Assembly: GCA_026545225.1 (NCBI GenBank)
Contig: CM048845.1
Coordinates: 90,584,533-90,648,532 of the forward strand
Direction of reading: 5' to 3'
Origin: Cornus controversa
Lineage: Eukaryota; Streptophyta; Magnoliopsida; Cornales; Cornaceae
DNA length: 64,000 nt
Part shown: positions 48,225 to 61,800 of the stretch, piece by piece
Numbering within the stretch: the first letter of the stretch is position 1
Layout of the letters: each line of letters begins with the position of its first letter
Program-made: the position numbers and the translations under genes
The notes under the pieces: generated by a model
Told to the model about the DNA's origin: nothing
Databases searched by the model: none
The model's input: only the letters and a program-made list of their open reading frames with translations

Positions 48225-48718
48225 TAGGAGTGCACAAAGAACCGGTGGAACCATAATTGTAGTTGAACTGAACTGAACCGTTAATTACAGTTTCGGTTCA
48301 GGTTCCAAATTTTAGGAACCATTCACTATGATTTCGGTTCTGGTTCCTTAACTTGGAACCGAAACCGAAACCATTAGAATATATATATATATAGTATAAA
48401 ATATATAATATATAAATAAATACTAATACTTTCTAAATTATAGTGTCTATTTATATATAAAATATATAGATAAATACTGATAGCTTCTAAGTTCTAATGT
48501 TTTATATATTTATATAATATAAGTTATATAAATAAATACTGATAGCTTCTAATCTATTGTTATAACTAGGGGGTGCACAAGTTTAAGTGTGTATCTTGTC
48601 AATATTATAAAAAAAAATTGACAAGAAGCTGTTGGGGAATCGAAACTGAACTCAATGGTTCTGGTTCTGGTTCTAGTTCCACCGAGAACCGTAAGAAACC
48701 GAATCGTATGCGCCCCTA
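48225..48718. mobile_element. Second hAT-type MITE of the same family, intact in outline
   Basis: Begins taggagtgcacaaag and ends tgcgccccta. Flanks attatact (48217-48224) and attataat (48719-48726) match at 7 of 8. Inside it has the same ggttcaggttcc / ggaaccgaaaccgaaacc blocks around an AT-rich core as the split copy at 36373. Confidence 0.8.
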
Positions 48719-48726
48719 ATTATAAT

Positions 48727-49680
48727 AATGGACTAGAGGTCTTTATTGTTATTAATATTTTTTTATAAAATATTATGATTAATAAACAAAATAAGATTTA
48801 AGAGTCATATTACATAATTTGCATGGATAAATTTTGTACTAAATCACAATATATAAATATATCCCAATACTTATTTTTTAAATAAATTTTATTATTGTCA
48901 GAAAAGTTACATTTTAATGTTCAAAATTTGATAAAAATGTGTTTTGAAGTATCTCGGAAGCATTAGAAACGTGATCGAAATATCTGAAAAATATCGAATA
49001 CGTGTCAGAAATAAAAATATATATATATAGTTTAAAATTATGAATACATTTAGAAAGTTTCATATACATATCCGTGAGTATTTAATATAGACACGATATG
49101 AGTACATCACTCTTGTAAAAGTATTTGTGTTTTCTAATCAAATAACTTACTTGTAACTTTTCATCGATAGATTGAAGAAAATATTAAATTTCGTTGTCTA
49201 AAGTTAAAAGACAATAACTTTGAAGTAGCTCTAAAGTTACAAAAAGATGATAATTATCGATCCTAAAAGTTAAAACTAAATTGCTTATCAATGACCATAT
49301 TTTGAGACTATTCTATAAATGTCTTTTTGTTAACAAATACTGTGCAATAGCTATCTCCATTTTCTGAAGTCAGATTTCTCTTTATGTGTTTCCTACACCA
49401 AATCCTTCATGCTCCTTCATTGTTGGTTCAAAGAAAGAATTAATTATCCAAAATGATCAGCATAATTGAATTTGCTAGAATTTGGAGATTCCATGTTTAT
49501 TGTTAGTGCACGACGACCGACTTATTATTCTCTTCAAGACTTCCACCAGAGTCCTAACCACGGACTAATTGAGAAAGCGACTCTGAGTGAGGCTTTCTAC
49601 TTTTAACATCCTATATCCATGCAATGACCTTAATTATTATCTAACAACTGTTTGATAAAATGTCTCTTTAATTAACAAAT
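48727..49680. other. Intergenic AT-rich DNA, nothing recognised
   Basis: No coding pattern, RNA gene or paired element ends seen. A short (AT)n run lies at 49018-49028. Confidence 0.4.
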
Positions 49681-49687
49681 CTTAATC

Positions 49688-49850
49688 TGCTTGTCTCTGT
49701 TTTTAATTTTTTTATTTTCTAAACTCTTGCAATTATGAAGCAAAGGGAGGTCTCTTCAAATTCTTGCAATGATTGAACAGACCTCCCTTTGCTTCATATT
49801 TCCAAGAATTTAGAAAATAAAAAATTTAAAACAGAGATCAATGTAAGCAA
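49688..49850. repeat. Long near-perfect inverted repeat (hairpin), candidate MIRNA or mini-foldback element
   Basis: The inner arms atgaagcaaagggaggtct (49735-49753) and agacctccctttgcttcat (49779-49797) are perfect complements around a loop of about 25 nt. Pairing continues outward through tttttattttctaaa...cttg and caag...tttagaaaataaaaa to near 49700 and 49835, with a few mismatches and one bulge. It resembles a plant miRNA foldback in size, but I know no miRNA with this sequence. A small foldback transposon is the alternative. Confidence 0.6.
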
Positions 49851-51259
49851 ATAAGAAAGTGTTTGCAATTCAAAAACTTTAGACTAGAAAAAGAGGTTTA
49901 AACTATTTTTAGTAAGCAAATAAAACTCTTTGACAAGTTGCTAAAAAGTAATTGTGTGATCGACAACTATTCATTTTTTTTTATATAATTTTAAAGTCAC
50001 TTTAAAACAATTTTCTTTAATTTTAGTCACTAAAATCTAATTATCTCAAAGGATGTGTCCACTTAATTTGTGAAGAAAGATTTCAAGGTTCTTGACATTG
50101 AAGGCGTGAAGACAACAAAAATAACTAGCCGATTAAACATATTATAGCACTTATAAATAGTATTTGGGGTCGTGAATCTACTATCCAAGGTTTTGTTAGA
50201 TAAATTTGGGAAATTCTTGTTATAGTATTTGATGACCCAAAAATGCATCTTTTTATTTTAGAGATTTTGGTGACAGTTTCTTTTTTTCAGTAAATAAAAA
50301 ATATATATATAGTTTGGCCAGTCAGTTCTTTTGTCCTAAATTAGATTTTATAACTTGTTAATTAGGTTTTATGAAAGAGACCAACATGCGTAGATACATT
50401 ATCCTCATACACAACTACATCCCCATTCCAGTAACCAGAGACCCTCACTGGTCGTTTGCTGCAAAAAACCGAAGCTACTATTTGCAAACAGACCCTTTCT
50501 CCATCTTAGCAACGAATACCATTCATTTATCATGACAGTTAAATGTAATACATGCCTCAGGCACCATGTGTGCCTCCCGTCAAATTCTGTAAATTTTCCT
50601 ATTATATCATCTCATGCATTTAGGATTTGTCCCTCCATTGCATCAAAATCCGCCATCCTCCAACAAACTCAAGAGTCAAGAGTGCCTGCCCTCTCTCAAG
50701 TAGACCATTTTTACCGAAAGACAGTCCAGGATAACTGTGGCCTGATACATATAGAAATATATCTTCGATGATGTTATTTTGAAATGTCCACTTGGGAGAG
50801 AAAGTTGGCTTGTTGAGTGCAGATGAGGAAGCACAAGCAAAACACATTTTACAAGCAACATTCATGATGATTTCTAGCCAATCTCTACGAATGTGTGTGT
50901 GTAGGTATTAGTGTGTGTCTGGGTTTATCTTCAATTCATAAAGGTATTCTTCTTCCATATTTACCAGGGAAAAAAAAGGCATTCATCCAAATCCAGTTCT
51001 CCCAAAACTGTATTTAAAAACATATAGAACCAAAAGCTAAAACCGAATCTAATCAACTACATGCCCATCCCTTGATTACATAATAATTAATCAAATAGGA
51101 ATCTCACCGAGGGAGGCTACTGCTCAAAGGAGTTCTGGGTTTTATCATAAATGTGTGTCCTTGCAGTAAAAGTTGACAACAAATTTAGAGCATAGAAAAA
51201 TAGCAAAACAAGCATCACTTCTTTCCCACTTGCATCTTACAAACAGATCCAAGAAATGT
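49851..51259. other. Intergenic and 3' flank of the uS8 gene
   Basis: Includes the probable 3'UTR of the uS8/RPS15A gene next to 51260. A short (GT)n run lies at 50892-50901. No other gene recognised. Confidence 0.4.
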
Positions 51260-54200
51260 TCAATAGAAATACCCAAGAACTTGACCGCCTACATTCTGTT
51301 GGATTGCCTCTTCATGATCTAAAACTCCATTTGGCGTTGTAATCACCACATAGCCCCACTGCAGAGAAGGAAAGAAGAAGAAGTTATAGTCAATCAGTTC
51401 CCATTGAGTGGGTTAGAAAGTTGTGAAGTGATTGATATAGTAGCTATGAGTAAATATTTCACAAGATGAAAAGACTAACAATGATAGAAACTTCTAAATC
51501 ATTGCAACATGCACACAGCAATTTCATAAGTAGCAAAACAATGGCTTTACTGTAATAAGAAAATTTCATATCTTTTCTCCAATATATGGTAGTGCTTCAT
51601 AACTCATGATGCTTAGCCCTTGGGCATAATGGTGAAAAATACATGATACTGAGTATTAACTTTGGAAACTTTCTCAGCCTCAATAAAATAAAGAAAAAGA
51701 ATGACAAAGCGTAGAGAATTCTACAAAACCAAGCTAGTGAGTTATCTCCTACTCATTGACAATGTTTCATAACATACTCACACTAAAGTACCAATGATAA
51801 TTTTTCGCCTTCTTCGTATTAGACTCGTGTTAGATACCAACACTTCACAGAAACTCCTGAATGCTTGGCACCTTATGAATTTGTATGTAGTTAAGATGAA
51901 TTTCATATTTTTGGACACTTGGACAACACATATAATACACTCCCCAATACATGACTCATGAGACAGTCTCATTTTAATAGAAGCCATGCCCCAAAATATT
52001 GAAAACAAGATAAACACACAATGAAGCGCCCATCCCTTCTTTTGATATTATACACATGGTCATCATGCAATGGACCCATTCATTGATTTTGAAGACAAAA
52101 AGAAAGAAGAGAGTAGTAGTTTTTAGTTATAATATAAATAATATACTAAAGATTATTATTATTATTTTATGATATTTGTTGAGCTTCATCTTCTATAATA
52201 TTCATCTTTGTTGAGAAATAAGCCCCTAATAACGAACCACCAAATATTACAATGTGATGATAAGTAAACAAGCACGAAGAAATTTGAAATAACACACCAA
52301 GAATTATACGTTGTTCGGCTAAACAAGCCTACGCCCACGGAGAGCCCGATTTCACTATATAGATTGTAACAGTACAAGTTGAAAGATTACATCAAGAGTA
52401 CACTCAACCCTTAACCCTTATACACCCAATATCACTCAAAAGGAAATCACAAATTCTAAACAAGAATTATCTCTATAAGTGTCCTCTCAATAACAATGAG
52501 GGTATTACCTCTACGCAAGAGTTGCCCTCTCAAAACAATGAGAGTAACCTCTCAAATATAATGAAAGTATTGCCTCTTTTTTTCTCACTTGTCTCAACCT
52601 ATAACATAGATAACTATTTATAGAACCCAAAACTCAATTCCTTAGTAAACAAGGATTACAATTCCTTGGAGCCCAAGACTTGCCTAACAAGTACTTTCAT
52701 TCCTTGAGACCAAGACTTGTCTTCTAAGAAATTACCTAATAAGACACAACTCTATAATGAAAACCTAATTACAATAGGAATTTGAGCCAACCTAACAATC
52801 TTCAATATCATTTACACAAACTATCTTAAAAATTATAGTGTTTTTCAACTAAACATATGAAAATGCATCCCGTTGCTACATCAGTGATAGTCCACATATG
52901 TTACCATCCAATGGCCACATTCTTAATGTTTGTTTGACTCACAAAGAAGAAATCAACTATTACAACATATATTAAGTATGCCGCAATTTCACAGGATAAA
53001 CATATTGTTTGATGATCTGGAATGCAGAAGGTATTAAAAATAAAGAAAATCAAATTATTAACAAATGTCTACAACTCAACACAAGAAATCCTACCAGATT
53101 TCTCAAATCCTAAGAATCCTACTAACAAAGGGAAGCAGTCTTTCCGCCATCAGTCTGGTCTAGTCAAGGATCATGAAGATTCCAAAATCTTGATTCAAAT
53201 ATACATATTGAACTACTTCAACTGCTAAAAGTAAAAAGGAATTAAACAAACCTGATGGGTCGGAAGCATACGTAACCTATACTTTTCAATGTCTTGGGCC
53301 TTAATGTCCTGTCTGTACATGAGAACCCGGCAGTGATTTACCCTGCCCTGCAGTTCCACAGTTATCCTTCCTACTCTTTGAGGATCATATACTTGGAAAT
53401 CTTTGATATATCCTTGAAAGCATAGTAATAAGTCAGTAACATATAGAAGTTGAGTTGCCAAAAAAAACATACAGAAGCTGACAACATCATCCAAGGTTCA
53501 CGAGTAATTAATATTTTGTGCTTCCATCCTGAGAAAATTGAAGCTTGAGCTGCTTGACTCAGATAGGTAAACTCATAGAGACTGGTTTCTTTCTGGTCCG
53601 ACTATTCTTTTGTCTATAAATTTCACATTTATAAAAAATACCAACAGTTTACTTGACAAAGTCTTAGATAGCTAGGTTCAAGTCTTTTTAGTAGCAGTAG
53701 CCACAAATATTGTCACATGTGCTAGCACCTATCTCTCGCCCATTTGAGGAAAAAGAATCCTTATGTAAGTAGTAGCCAAAAAAAAAAGGTCAACGTGTCA
53801 AATCTCGTTTTATCATAGGATCTTTTTGGTTTTTCAATGCCTTCCAGCTTCAGGTTAAAGTGTTCCCATTATGACCCAAATAAAGTAAGTTTGGCTTGGA
53901 ATGTTTTGGTGCTTTGGCATCTATTATAAGTGCAAGATGGGTGTGCCAATCCTAACCCAAACCAATTTGTAATGGGCTTGGGCATCATTTATGAAAGCTG
54001 GGGCCAGACCGAAGTTGTAAAAACCCAACCTAGATTAGTTTGGATTGGGCATGGGTTAAAGCATCGGATCACCAAACTTAACACGATTCCCAACCCTAGC
54101 CTAATTCAAATTTTTATATGCATATGCAAAACACCTGGATGATTATTAATGTACGAAGATAATAGTTCCCCTGAGATTTTATTTATGTCTTAATGGTAGA

Positions 54201-56967
54201 ATTATTATTTTGGAAAACCTTGTGAGTACTTTAATTTTTAGGGATAATAGCTGCCCTTTTTAGCGCTCTTTTATGAATTATTACTTATCAAAAAAAAAAT
54301 TTGAGGTATAATAGTTAGTGCTACACATTCCCAACCTGATTCCCAACTCGAACTCCCCAAACTAGGCTAACCTCTGTCTTCTTGTCTTCATTTGGCAGAC
54401 AACTTAACAATTAGTAATGATATAGTTCAAGTGAAATTCAGCTTCTTCTACAGTTCTAGGGAATTAAATACTACAAAGCTCTTGCAACCTATTATTAGGT
54501 TTGGATGGATGCACCCCACATTAACACGAGCTTGTAATAAGATAACATAAAATTGATAAAAGCCTTGCCATTCTCAAGCAAATTGAAATTTTATATCACA
54601 CAATAAAAGATAAATCACAAATTTTGTCATTTACAACCAAGTGTAAGCAAGCAGTCAAGAGGAAAACAATTTTAAACTTTGGGTATCCAGAACAATTTCT
54701 CAAATAAGAGAGAAAAAAAAAAGATGGAAAAGTCTAACAACCACTTCCGTTTAACAATTAAAGGTAAAAAGAAAAATTACAATGATCCCATGGCTTGCTC
54801 ATGCAATCAAGTGTCAACCTCAAGTCACACTATCAAAGTATCAAGTGTAAACATCTCCTTAGCTGATCTAAAATCACCTTTTAAATTTGAAAAATTTCTG
54901 CAACATCACCTATATAGGCTTTGAGCACTTAGCACAAACATGTAGCACATGCACCTTATTTCCACATATTTTAAAACAAGTAAACAACCAAACCTCAAAC
55001 TCCAAATTGATAACTGGAATAATTAACTCGCCATTTTACAAGACATTACATCTATATATCAAAAAAACTGAATATCCTATTAACAACAATGTTAAGATAA
55101 TCTGTTATAAAGTTTTCCTCTTTTCTCCAATATTCGAGCCTGGAATTTGTTTGAAGTTCCACTACAAACGTACTCAGTACAATATGCTTTATATAAGCAC
55201 CGTAAAACAGCCACTCCATGACCTGGTTGAGCAACCTCCAACCAGACATGGGGTTAAGCAAAATTTATAGGCACCATTTGCAACACTTCGGGTTGGGTTG
55301 TGGTTGGAATAATTGACACAAAACCAACTGGCCTATGTAACAGCCCCACAATGGTGCACTCAATACTCAATAGGAAGTAGGAAGTTTATGTCCTCTATAT
55401 TGAGCTTACAAACAATAAGAATCCTAAAAACATTTTCAAACAGACCATGAATGATGGTTCCCATGTAAGGAATTTGAACCATCTTATCCACAAAAAGAAG
55501 TCTACCTTATGCGCATTGAGCTATCTTTCACAGTAGAAAACCTTTTGTAATCCTCAGTTCAACCACCCATTAACTCCCATCTTTTTTCAGGACTGGCCCT
55601 CCTATTGCATATTAAAATCTTGGCAATGACTCCATTTCCATATATACAAGCTTCAACTCAAGGATGAACTCCAAGCACATCCTCTTTGATAGTTTTACTA
55701 AATATAGATGGTTGGACACTTGTAAGTCTCCAAAAAAGTATAAATCCGAAACTCACTGCATGATCATTGACCTATGTCTTTACCTCATCATATTTAATGG
55801 AATTAAATAGGATCAAACAACTATACATTCACATCTGAAAAGTATCACAATGTTCCTCTAAAAGCCAACTTCCAATCCCATGAGTAGTCCCTGGTCTTCT
55901 TTCAAGAATCACAACAATCCATACAACCACATTTGATCCCAATCCCACATCTTCATTTAATCCTATTTTGATTTCAATCATCAATGCAACTTCACCGGTA
56001 AGCTACTCTTTGACATTAGAGGCTAAAATCCAAAGCCCTTCCCAGCCTAGGCCCACACATTTTTTTTCATACAAATAACTAATATGCACGAGCATCACTC
56101 TAACTTTTATATATGTATTCCGAACCTCTATATTCACTTGGACAAGGAAGCTAAAAGCCAAAAGCAAACTCGTCTAGAATTTCCCCGCTACAAATTTAGA
56201 AACTGAGAAGCCCCAACTCTCAGTAAGGCCCAAAAACCGAACTTTTAAGTCATTCAAAAAAAAAAAAAAAAGAAGAAGAACCAAGCTCAATAACAAGTAA
56301 GCCAGTGAAACACGGGTTACTAGAGTTGACTAACGAGGTTGATTTCCACAACTCCTAGATCAATTGATTAAATTCATATAGAAATTCTAATCAACGTGAT
56401 TAAATTCTTTAAATGTACAAATAAAGACGACGATTGTATCAGACAAGTAGAGGTTAATCCACAGAAGCCTAGATTAACGCACATTTAACTGACGCTGAGT
56501 TTGTTCAATTCAGCCGCACATTAATCACTCAAAATCAGCAAAAATAAAACAGAAAAAAACAAAAAATAAATACCAATCAAATAGTTTTGGACCGTGAACG
56601 TCGATTGGCAAATAGGGGAACTGATATCAAGCTTTATTTAGTTGCCGAGAAAATTTTGAATCCCATATTTGTCGATGTTAATACCGAATAAAATGAAAAC
56701 CTAAAGGCTTGCATTATTCAGAAACATTCCGCATATCGTTAATTTGGCTTGTTTCTTCATCAACCAAACTGAATTTATTACAAAATTTAGGGTTAGGGAC
56801 ATAAATATATACATATGTGTATTGAGCTAGATGATACCTCGATTTTTCATGATTTTGAGAAAGGAGGCCATTGCAGTGGAAATGGGCTGAAGTTGAGCAT
56901 TGGCAAAGCCTCTCTTCTCCGCATTGACGATCTTACTCAGAGCTTCGTTCAAAATTCTCCTTCCCAT
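51260..56967 (-). CDS. RPS15A: Ribosomal protein uS8 / S15a, type II (probably mitochondrial)
   Basis: Exons 56967-56838, 53412-53252 and 51358-51260 join in phase (390 nt, 129 residues plus stop). The protein starts [20 protein letters not shown], then reads [56 protein letters not shown], and ends [20 protein letters not shown] with [12 protein letters not shown]. This is full length for eukaryotic S15a (about 130 aa). The wording (MGRRILN start, KDFQV, RVGRI, YRQD) is that of the diverged type II copies in plants, which have been reported to replace mitochondrial rps8. uS8 binds the small-subunit rRNA central domain. No N-terminal presequence is evident. Introns are 3.4 and 1.9 kb; the second holds a solo LTR. 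Confidence 0.93.
52209..52797 (-). mobile_element. Solo LTR in intron 2 of the uS8 gene
   Basis: 589 bp, plus-strand ends tgttgag...cctaaca, flanked by perfect 5-bp duplications atctt (52204-52208 and 52798-52802). On the minus strand it starts tgttaggttgg and carries a TATA-like ctataaatagtt string near 52628-52612. No internal region, so it is the product of LTR-LTR recombination. Family not assigned. Confidence 0.8.
53413..56837. other. Intron 1 of the uS8 gene, minor repeat traces only
   Basis: No gene. It contains a probable truncated LINE tail near 54240-54300 (ttacttatcaaaaaaaaaa) and a possible SINE trace at 55465-55530. The rest is unremarkable AT-rich intron. Confidence 0.45.
55465..55530 (-). 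mobile_element. Possible tRNA-derived SINE trace
   Basis: The minus strand has an A-box-like tagctcaatgcg (55523-55512) and a B-box-like ggttcaaattcc (55480-55469) spaced as in pol III promoters of tRNA-derived SINEs. No ends or target duplication were found, so this could be chance or a tRNA relic. Confidence 0.3.
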
Positions 56968-57219
56968 CTTGCCCCTCCTGTCCTTCGACTGTGAAAAAAC
57001 CCTAGAACCCTATCACTTCAGTCCCCCAGCTTCACAATGGTGTAATAAAACCCTATTTGTAGCTCCGGTACGTTTTCCGGGTTGGGTTAGGGGAACATCC
57101 GAGCGATTGCCAGGCACGTGCCTACTTGGGAAACACTTGGCATCAACTCTCTATGACGTGGCCTGGTCTTATAATTTTTTTTTTTTCCCTCAATGGATTA
57201 AAAATAAATATTATTAACC

Positions 57220-58861
57220 AGAGTCAAAAGATTGACTGTCTCGCATAATATCATTTCATCAGTACAGGACAGTGAACGTATTCATTTCGTATTAATTAAT
57301 CAGTTTAATTTTTACTTAAAACAAATATTTCTAAAAACTCTTCTTAAGAAACAATTCCATCCAAGCAGGTCATAAAATTTATTTTTTAATTTTTTGTCAC
57401 ACTCAAAATTGATTTAATAGTTACAAACCAAACAAGGTCTAAAATTTTAAAACAATTGCAAATCAAGCAAGGGCTAGATTTTTTAAATGGAATATGTTGA
57501 TAAATTAAAAGCAACTAGTAAAAGTTATATTTACATAATGTGATAATAGTATTTATAAGAAACCATATAATCTTACACTACATAATACTAATTTTTGTCT
57601 TAAACTATTTGTTATATATAATCTAGAGGAGTAATGTGATAATAGTATTTATAAGAAACCATATAGTTTTACACTACATAATACTAATCCATGTCTTAAA
57701 CTATTTGTTATATATATAATCTAGAGGAGAGAAGGATTGGGAGGTTTGTTTGGTATTGGTACAAGTATGGAAGTTTTGTCAAGTTTCTAAAACCCAAAGG
57801 TGAAAATGTGACTTGCCTGTCTACAGGAGATTCTGAGGTTAAAATTAAATTAATCCCAGGGTGGTCTTTATAGTTTATACCATGTAGCAGGAAAAGTGAA
57901 TAGTTTAGCTCATGAGATTGCTAACATAGCTTGACCATCTTCATCTTCATCTTCTCTTAACTTTATATTTAGAGTTCACCTATCTGGCTTTAAGTGACTT
58001 ATATTTTGTGGTGTTTGCCTTGAAATATAGTATATAAAATATCTTTGCTCTGATCTTACTATTTTCTTTCCACCAACCAAACAATGTCTATTACTTCATT
58101 ATTTTCTTTATTCTGTTTCTTTTTCCATTTTAATCCATGGAATCTACTGTATATTTCCCACACAAAGACAAAGTTCAGAGAAGGGAAAGAGGAAAAGCGT
58201 GCATGTGATTTATCTACCAAAAAGCCAAAAGGAGAGAGAGGAATCATAAAATTTCTAGAATAAATCGAATCCTACATCCTATTTCAGTATTTCTATAAAT
58301 AAATAAAAAAATTGTACAAATGGTAGCTTTTGGGAACATCTTGGACCCTTGTCCCAATCAGCTGGCTCTAACAGGAGGTGACAAACAAAATACTTTTAAC
58401 ATGATTACATAAATGGGGCGAGGAACATTGTGTTAAACTTCGTTCATTTGCAGAGATAACCGCTCAAAAGGAGGGGGGAAAAAAGAAAGAAAGGAAAAAA
58501 AGAAACAGAAAAAGGCATTCTTACAATGTTGCAGAAAGAGCAACCAAAACTGCCACAAAAATCTACAAAAATTGGGCCATAAAACCGTATGGTACACCGT
58601 AAATCATCTTCTGTACACGCACCCACTTGAAAAGATCAAACCTCAGAATTCACTCTTTTTATCTTTTGATATGGCATGAAAAACCCCATCAAGTGTAGTG
58701 GCCTTCCAACTTCAATCCCATGAAGAAGTTTATAACAATGTAAACTGAAAAGCTTCCTTTATCAGAACATCTCAAAGCTTCTTCCAACTCCGTGTCTCCC
58801 TTAAATAGAAACTCAGAGATTTCTTAACAGGCAACCCAGGGTCTACAAGCTGTTAAGGGCA
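57220..58861. other. Spacer between the uS8 and ELL-like genes
   Basis: The part next to 56967 should contain the promoter of the uS8 gene and the part near 58862 the 3'UTR of the ELL-like gene. A tandem duplication lies at 57537-57728. No further gene seen. Confidence 0.4.
57537..57728. repeat. Two-unit tandem duplication of about 97 bp
   Basis: Both units run taatgtgataatagtattta through aaaccatata, acactacataatactaat, cttaaactatttgttatata to atctagaggag, with few differences. Confidence 0.85.
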
Positions 58862-61800
58862 TCAATCTCTTGTACATGAAACAGCAAAGTCTTTGATCCT
58901 CTGCTTCAGGTGCTGCAACAAGATATTACAATATTACACAAATCAGCGGCATATTGATGGAATAGAAAGAAATGTTTGAATAGACTGGTATGGACTAATA
59001 ACCTTCAATTCTTCATGAAGCACAACGAATATTTTCTTCAGCCGTTTATGTTTCTGCATGAATTGTAAAGTGAATCAGACTAGGAAATTCAAAAGGACCA
59101 CATACAAGCAACAGAATAATTGTTTAGTATCTTATACCAGCTGGAGATTAGCTTTGATGCAGTTCTTAGAATAAACGTTTACCAAATCCTAGAAAGAACA
59201 ATTTGGATTTAAGAGAATTTGAAGAAGCTGTTCTCCATTCCGTCAAAAAGTGTAAAATATTTTGAGCAAACCATAAGGCAGTCCTTCCATTTGATAAAAT
59301 AAAAGGACCAAATATTTCCAAAGCATCAGAGCACTTTACTAATAGTAGATATGCAAATAAAATTAGAGTTCATGCTTATAAATAAAGGCCATTAACTTGT
59401 TTCCCTCAATTCCCAGGCTCCTCTGCCCAAACACACACACACACACATATATATAAGCACACAAAAGTATGACTTCTAGTTGTTCAGTAAATGATTCCTG
59501 AAAGCTGCATATAAGCATGGAATTGAAAGTTCAGGTTATCTCAACTCAATCACCATAAGCTCTATCCTCAGAGCAAGAGACGTTCTTTGTACTACAAATT
59601 AGAGAATTTATAGGATGAGAAATTCTAGTAAGCAGTCAAAACTCCGGAAGCGTTAACAGTTCCCGTAAGTTACCTGGATTGAAGGCTGAAGAACTGGCAA
59701 TTGTCTAGGGTAAAACATAATTGCACAAGTAATGCGTCACAGAAAGGTACTACTCCAGGTTAAAGGATGAGCTTTATTAAGAATGAAGTGAAATCAAAGT
59801 ATATGTGATGTGAAAATTGTAAATTTTACACCTCTCAGTAACTTTGAGGATGTTGTTCTTGTCAATCCATTCATTTGAAATTCAGTTCATGCTTGTCATG
59901 CATGCAAAAACTTAAGTGTATCAGAGATTGAGAGCTATCTAATAAACATCAACTTAACTCAGAGATTCAATTTAGTATTTATTAGAAGAAATATAAGTTT
60001 ATGGATGGAGCACCTACACACATCCAATCAATCTGACTTTAGTGTGCATGACAAGTATTATAAACGCATCTAATCCAACAATTGGCTTAGTAAAATATTA
60101 AAAAAAGAAAAAAAAGGATAGCACAGTGCACGAGCTCCCGCCACTGCAAGGTCTGAGGAGGGTCGGGTGTAGACAATCGTACCTCCGCATGCAGAGAGAT
60201 TGTTGTCCAATTGAAACTCGTTATCTCTAAGTCACAATGGAGCAACCTTATCATTGCGCAAAAGTCCGCTATCTAGCTTAGTAAAATATGAATCCTGTTA
60301 TGTTGTGGCCCAAATTTTGTCTCGGCCCGGGTCGCACTGCGACTCGAAAAATTTTATGACCCATTTTTCGCTTACGGGTTTTGGACCCTGTTTAAGACTC
60401 TCTTGTACCCTAGTATATAAGGGCATCTAGGGTTTGGAGTAGAAAAAAGCACTAAAAACGCAGAAAGAGAGCAAGAGTTAGGATTTGGGGTTGAAACTTG
60501 TAATCTCCTGATTTTCACATAGTAAAAACTTTCGCCGAATCTTCGCCGTGGACGTAGGCACATCGTTGAGCCACGTAAATACTTGTGTTTTGTGTGGTGC
60601 TTGTCGTTTTCTGTCGTGTTTCGTGATAGTGCTTGGTTCGTGGTTGTTTGTCGCAACAAATCCCATTAAAATTATAACTCAACTCAACAAAGCCTTTTTT
60701 TCCCAACTACTTGGGCTCGGCTACATAAGCCTATTCTTCTATTTCACTCTATCTTAGGCCATAGCCTCAATAAACCACATACTACCATAGCCTTATTTAC
60801 TAACTCTACACGTTAACTTTGGTCTTCCCTTCCCCTTACAGTGGACTATGTCACTCTTTCTAACTAGCACACTTAGTGGTCTTCTTTGCATGTGTCCAAT
60901 CCATCTTCATTGATTTTCTCTCATTTTATCTCCAATTAGTGCTACTTCAACCATCTCACAAATGTGTTGATTTCTAATTCTATCCTTTTTTGTCTTGCCG
61001 GACATCCATCTCAACATTTACTTTCTGGCACACTCACTTTATAAATATGTTGTTTCTTAGCTGCCCAATATTCTGTCCCATAAAGAAAAGTTGGTTATTA
61101 AACTATTTTATAGAAATTCTTTTTCAATCGTAGTGAGATACGGCAATCACATAATGTGGTAGATGAATTCCTCCATTTGACCCATCCTCCATAAAATTTA
61201 TAGGTGGACATAAAAGTAGTTATCCTTAACAAAGGTGTAAGTCGATCATGCCTCGTGAAGAATAGAATATATTGAAAGAAAATAATGGAAAAATTAGTGT
61301 TTGGTCAAGAAACAAATTTAATTGTCCATAGGCTTGGTCAATTTGTTCAAGTGTTATATGGAGTCTACACATGTAGCCCAACTTTAACAGAAACAAAAAC
61401 AGAACTTACTGTTCCACAATGGCGATAGGATTCCTTTAACTGCTCCAAAATGTAATAATATCTCTCCATATCCTTTCCTTTGGCACTTTCAAGGTCCCTT
61501 CCAAGTTTCTGGAACTCATTCCTGCACATAAAGAAACCAAACTGTTTTAAGTAACAAAAAGTTTACACCAACAAACCCATTTCAACATTTTATCAAACAA
61601 TTAACGATGAAACAGAAAGCACAAAACCTCGGGCATGAACAAATAAAATTTTCTAATACCTGTAGGTCTCTAAAATCTTGTTCAATGAGCAGTAGCTGTC
61701 ATACTTCTCACGATACTCCTGCACATATTCTTTATACCTATATATGCATAAAGTAACAAACAACAGATAATATATGAATGGATGTAACAAGTCAAATGAT

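Noticed and set aside
57840-57945. Translation HVAGKVNSLAHEIANIA, like an RNase H end of plant LINEs
   Set aside because: Only about 20 residues match, without further LINE sequence or ends; kept as a possibility, not a feature.
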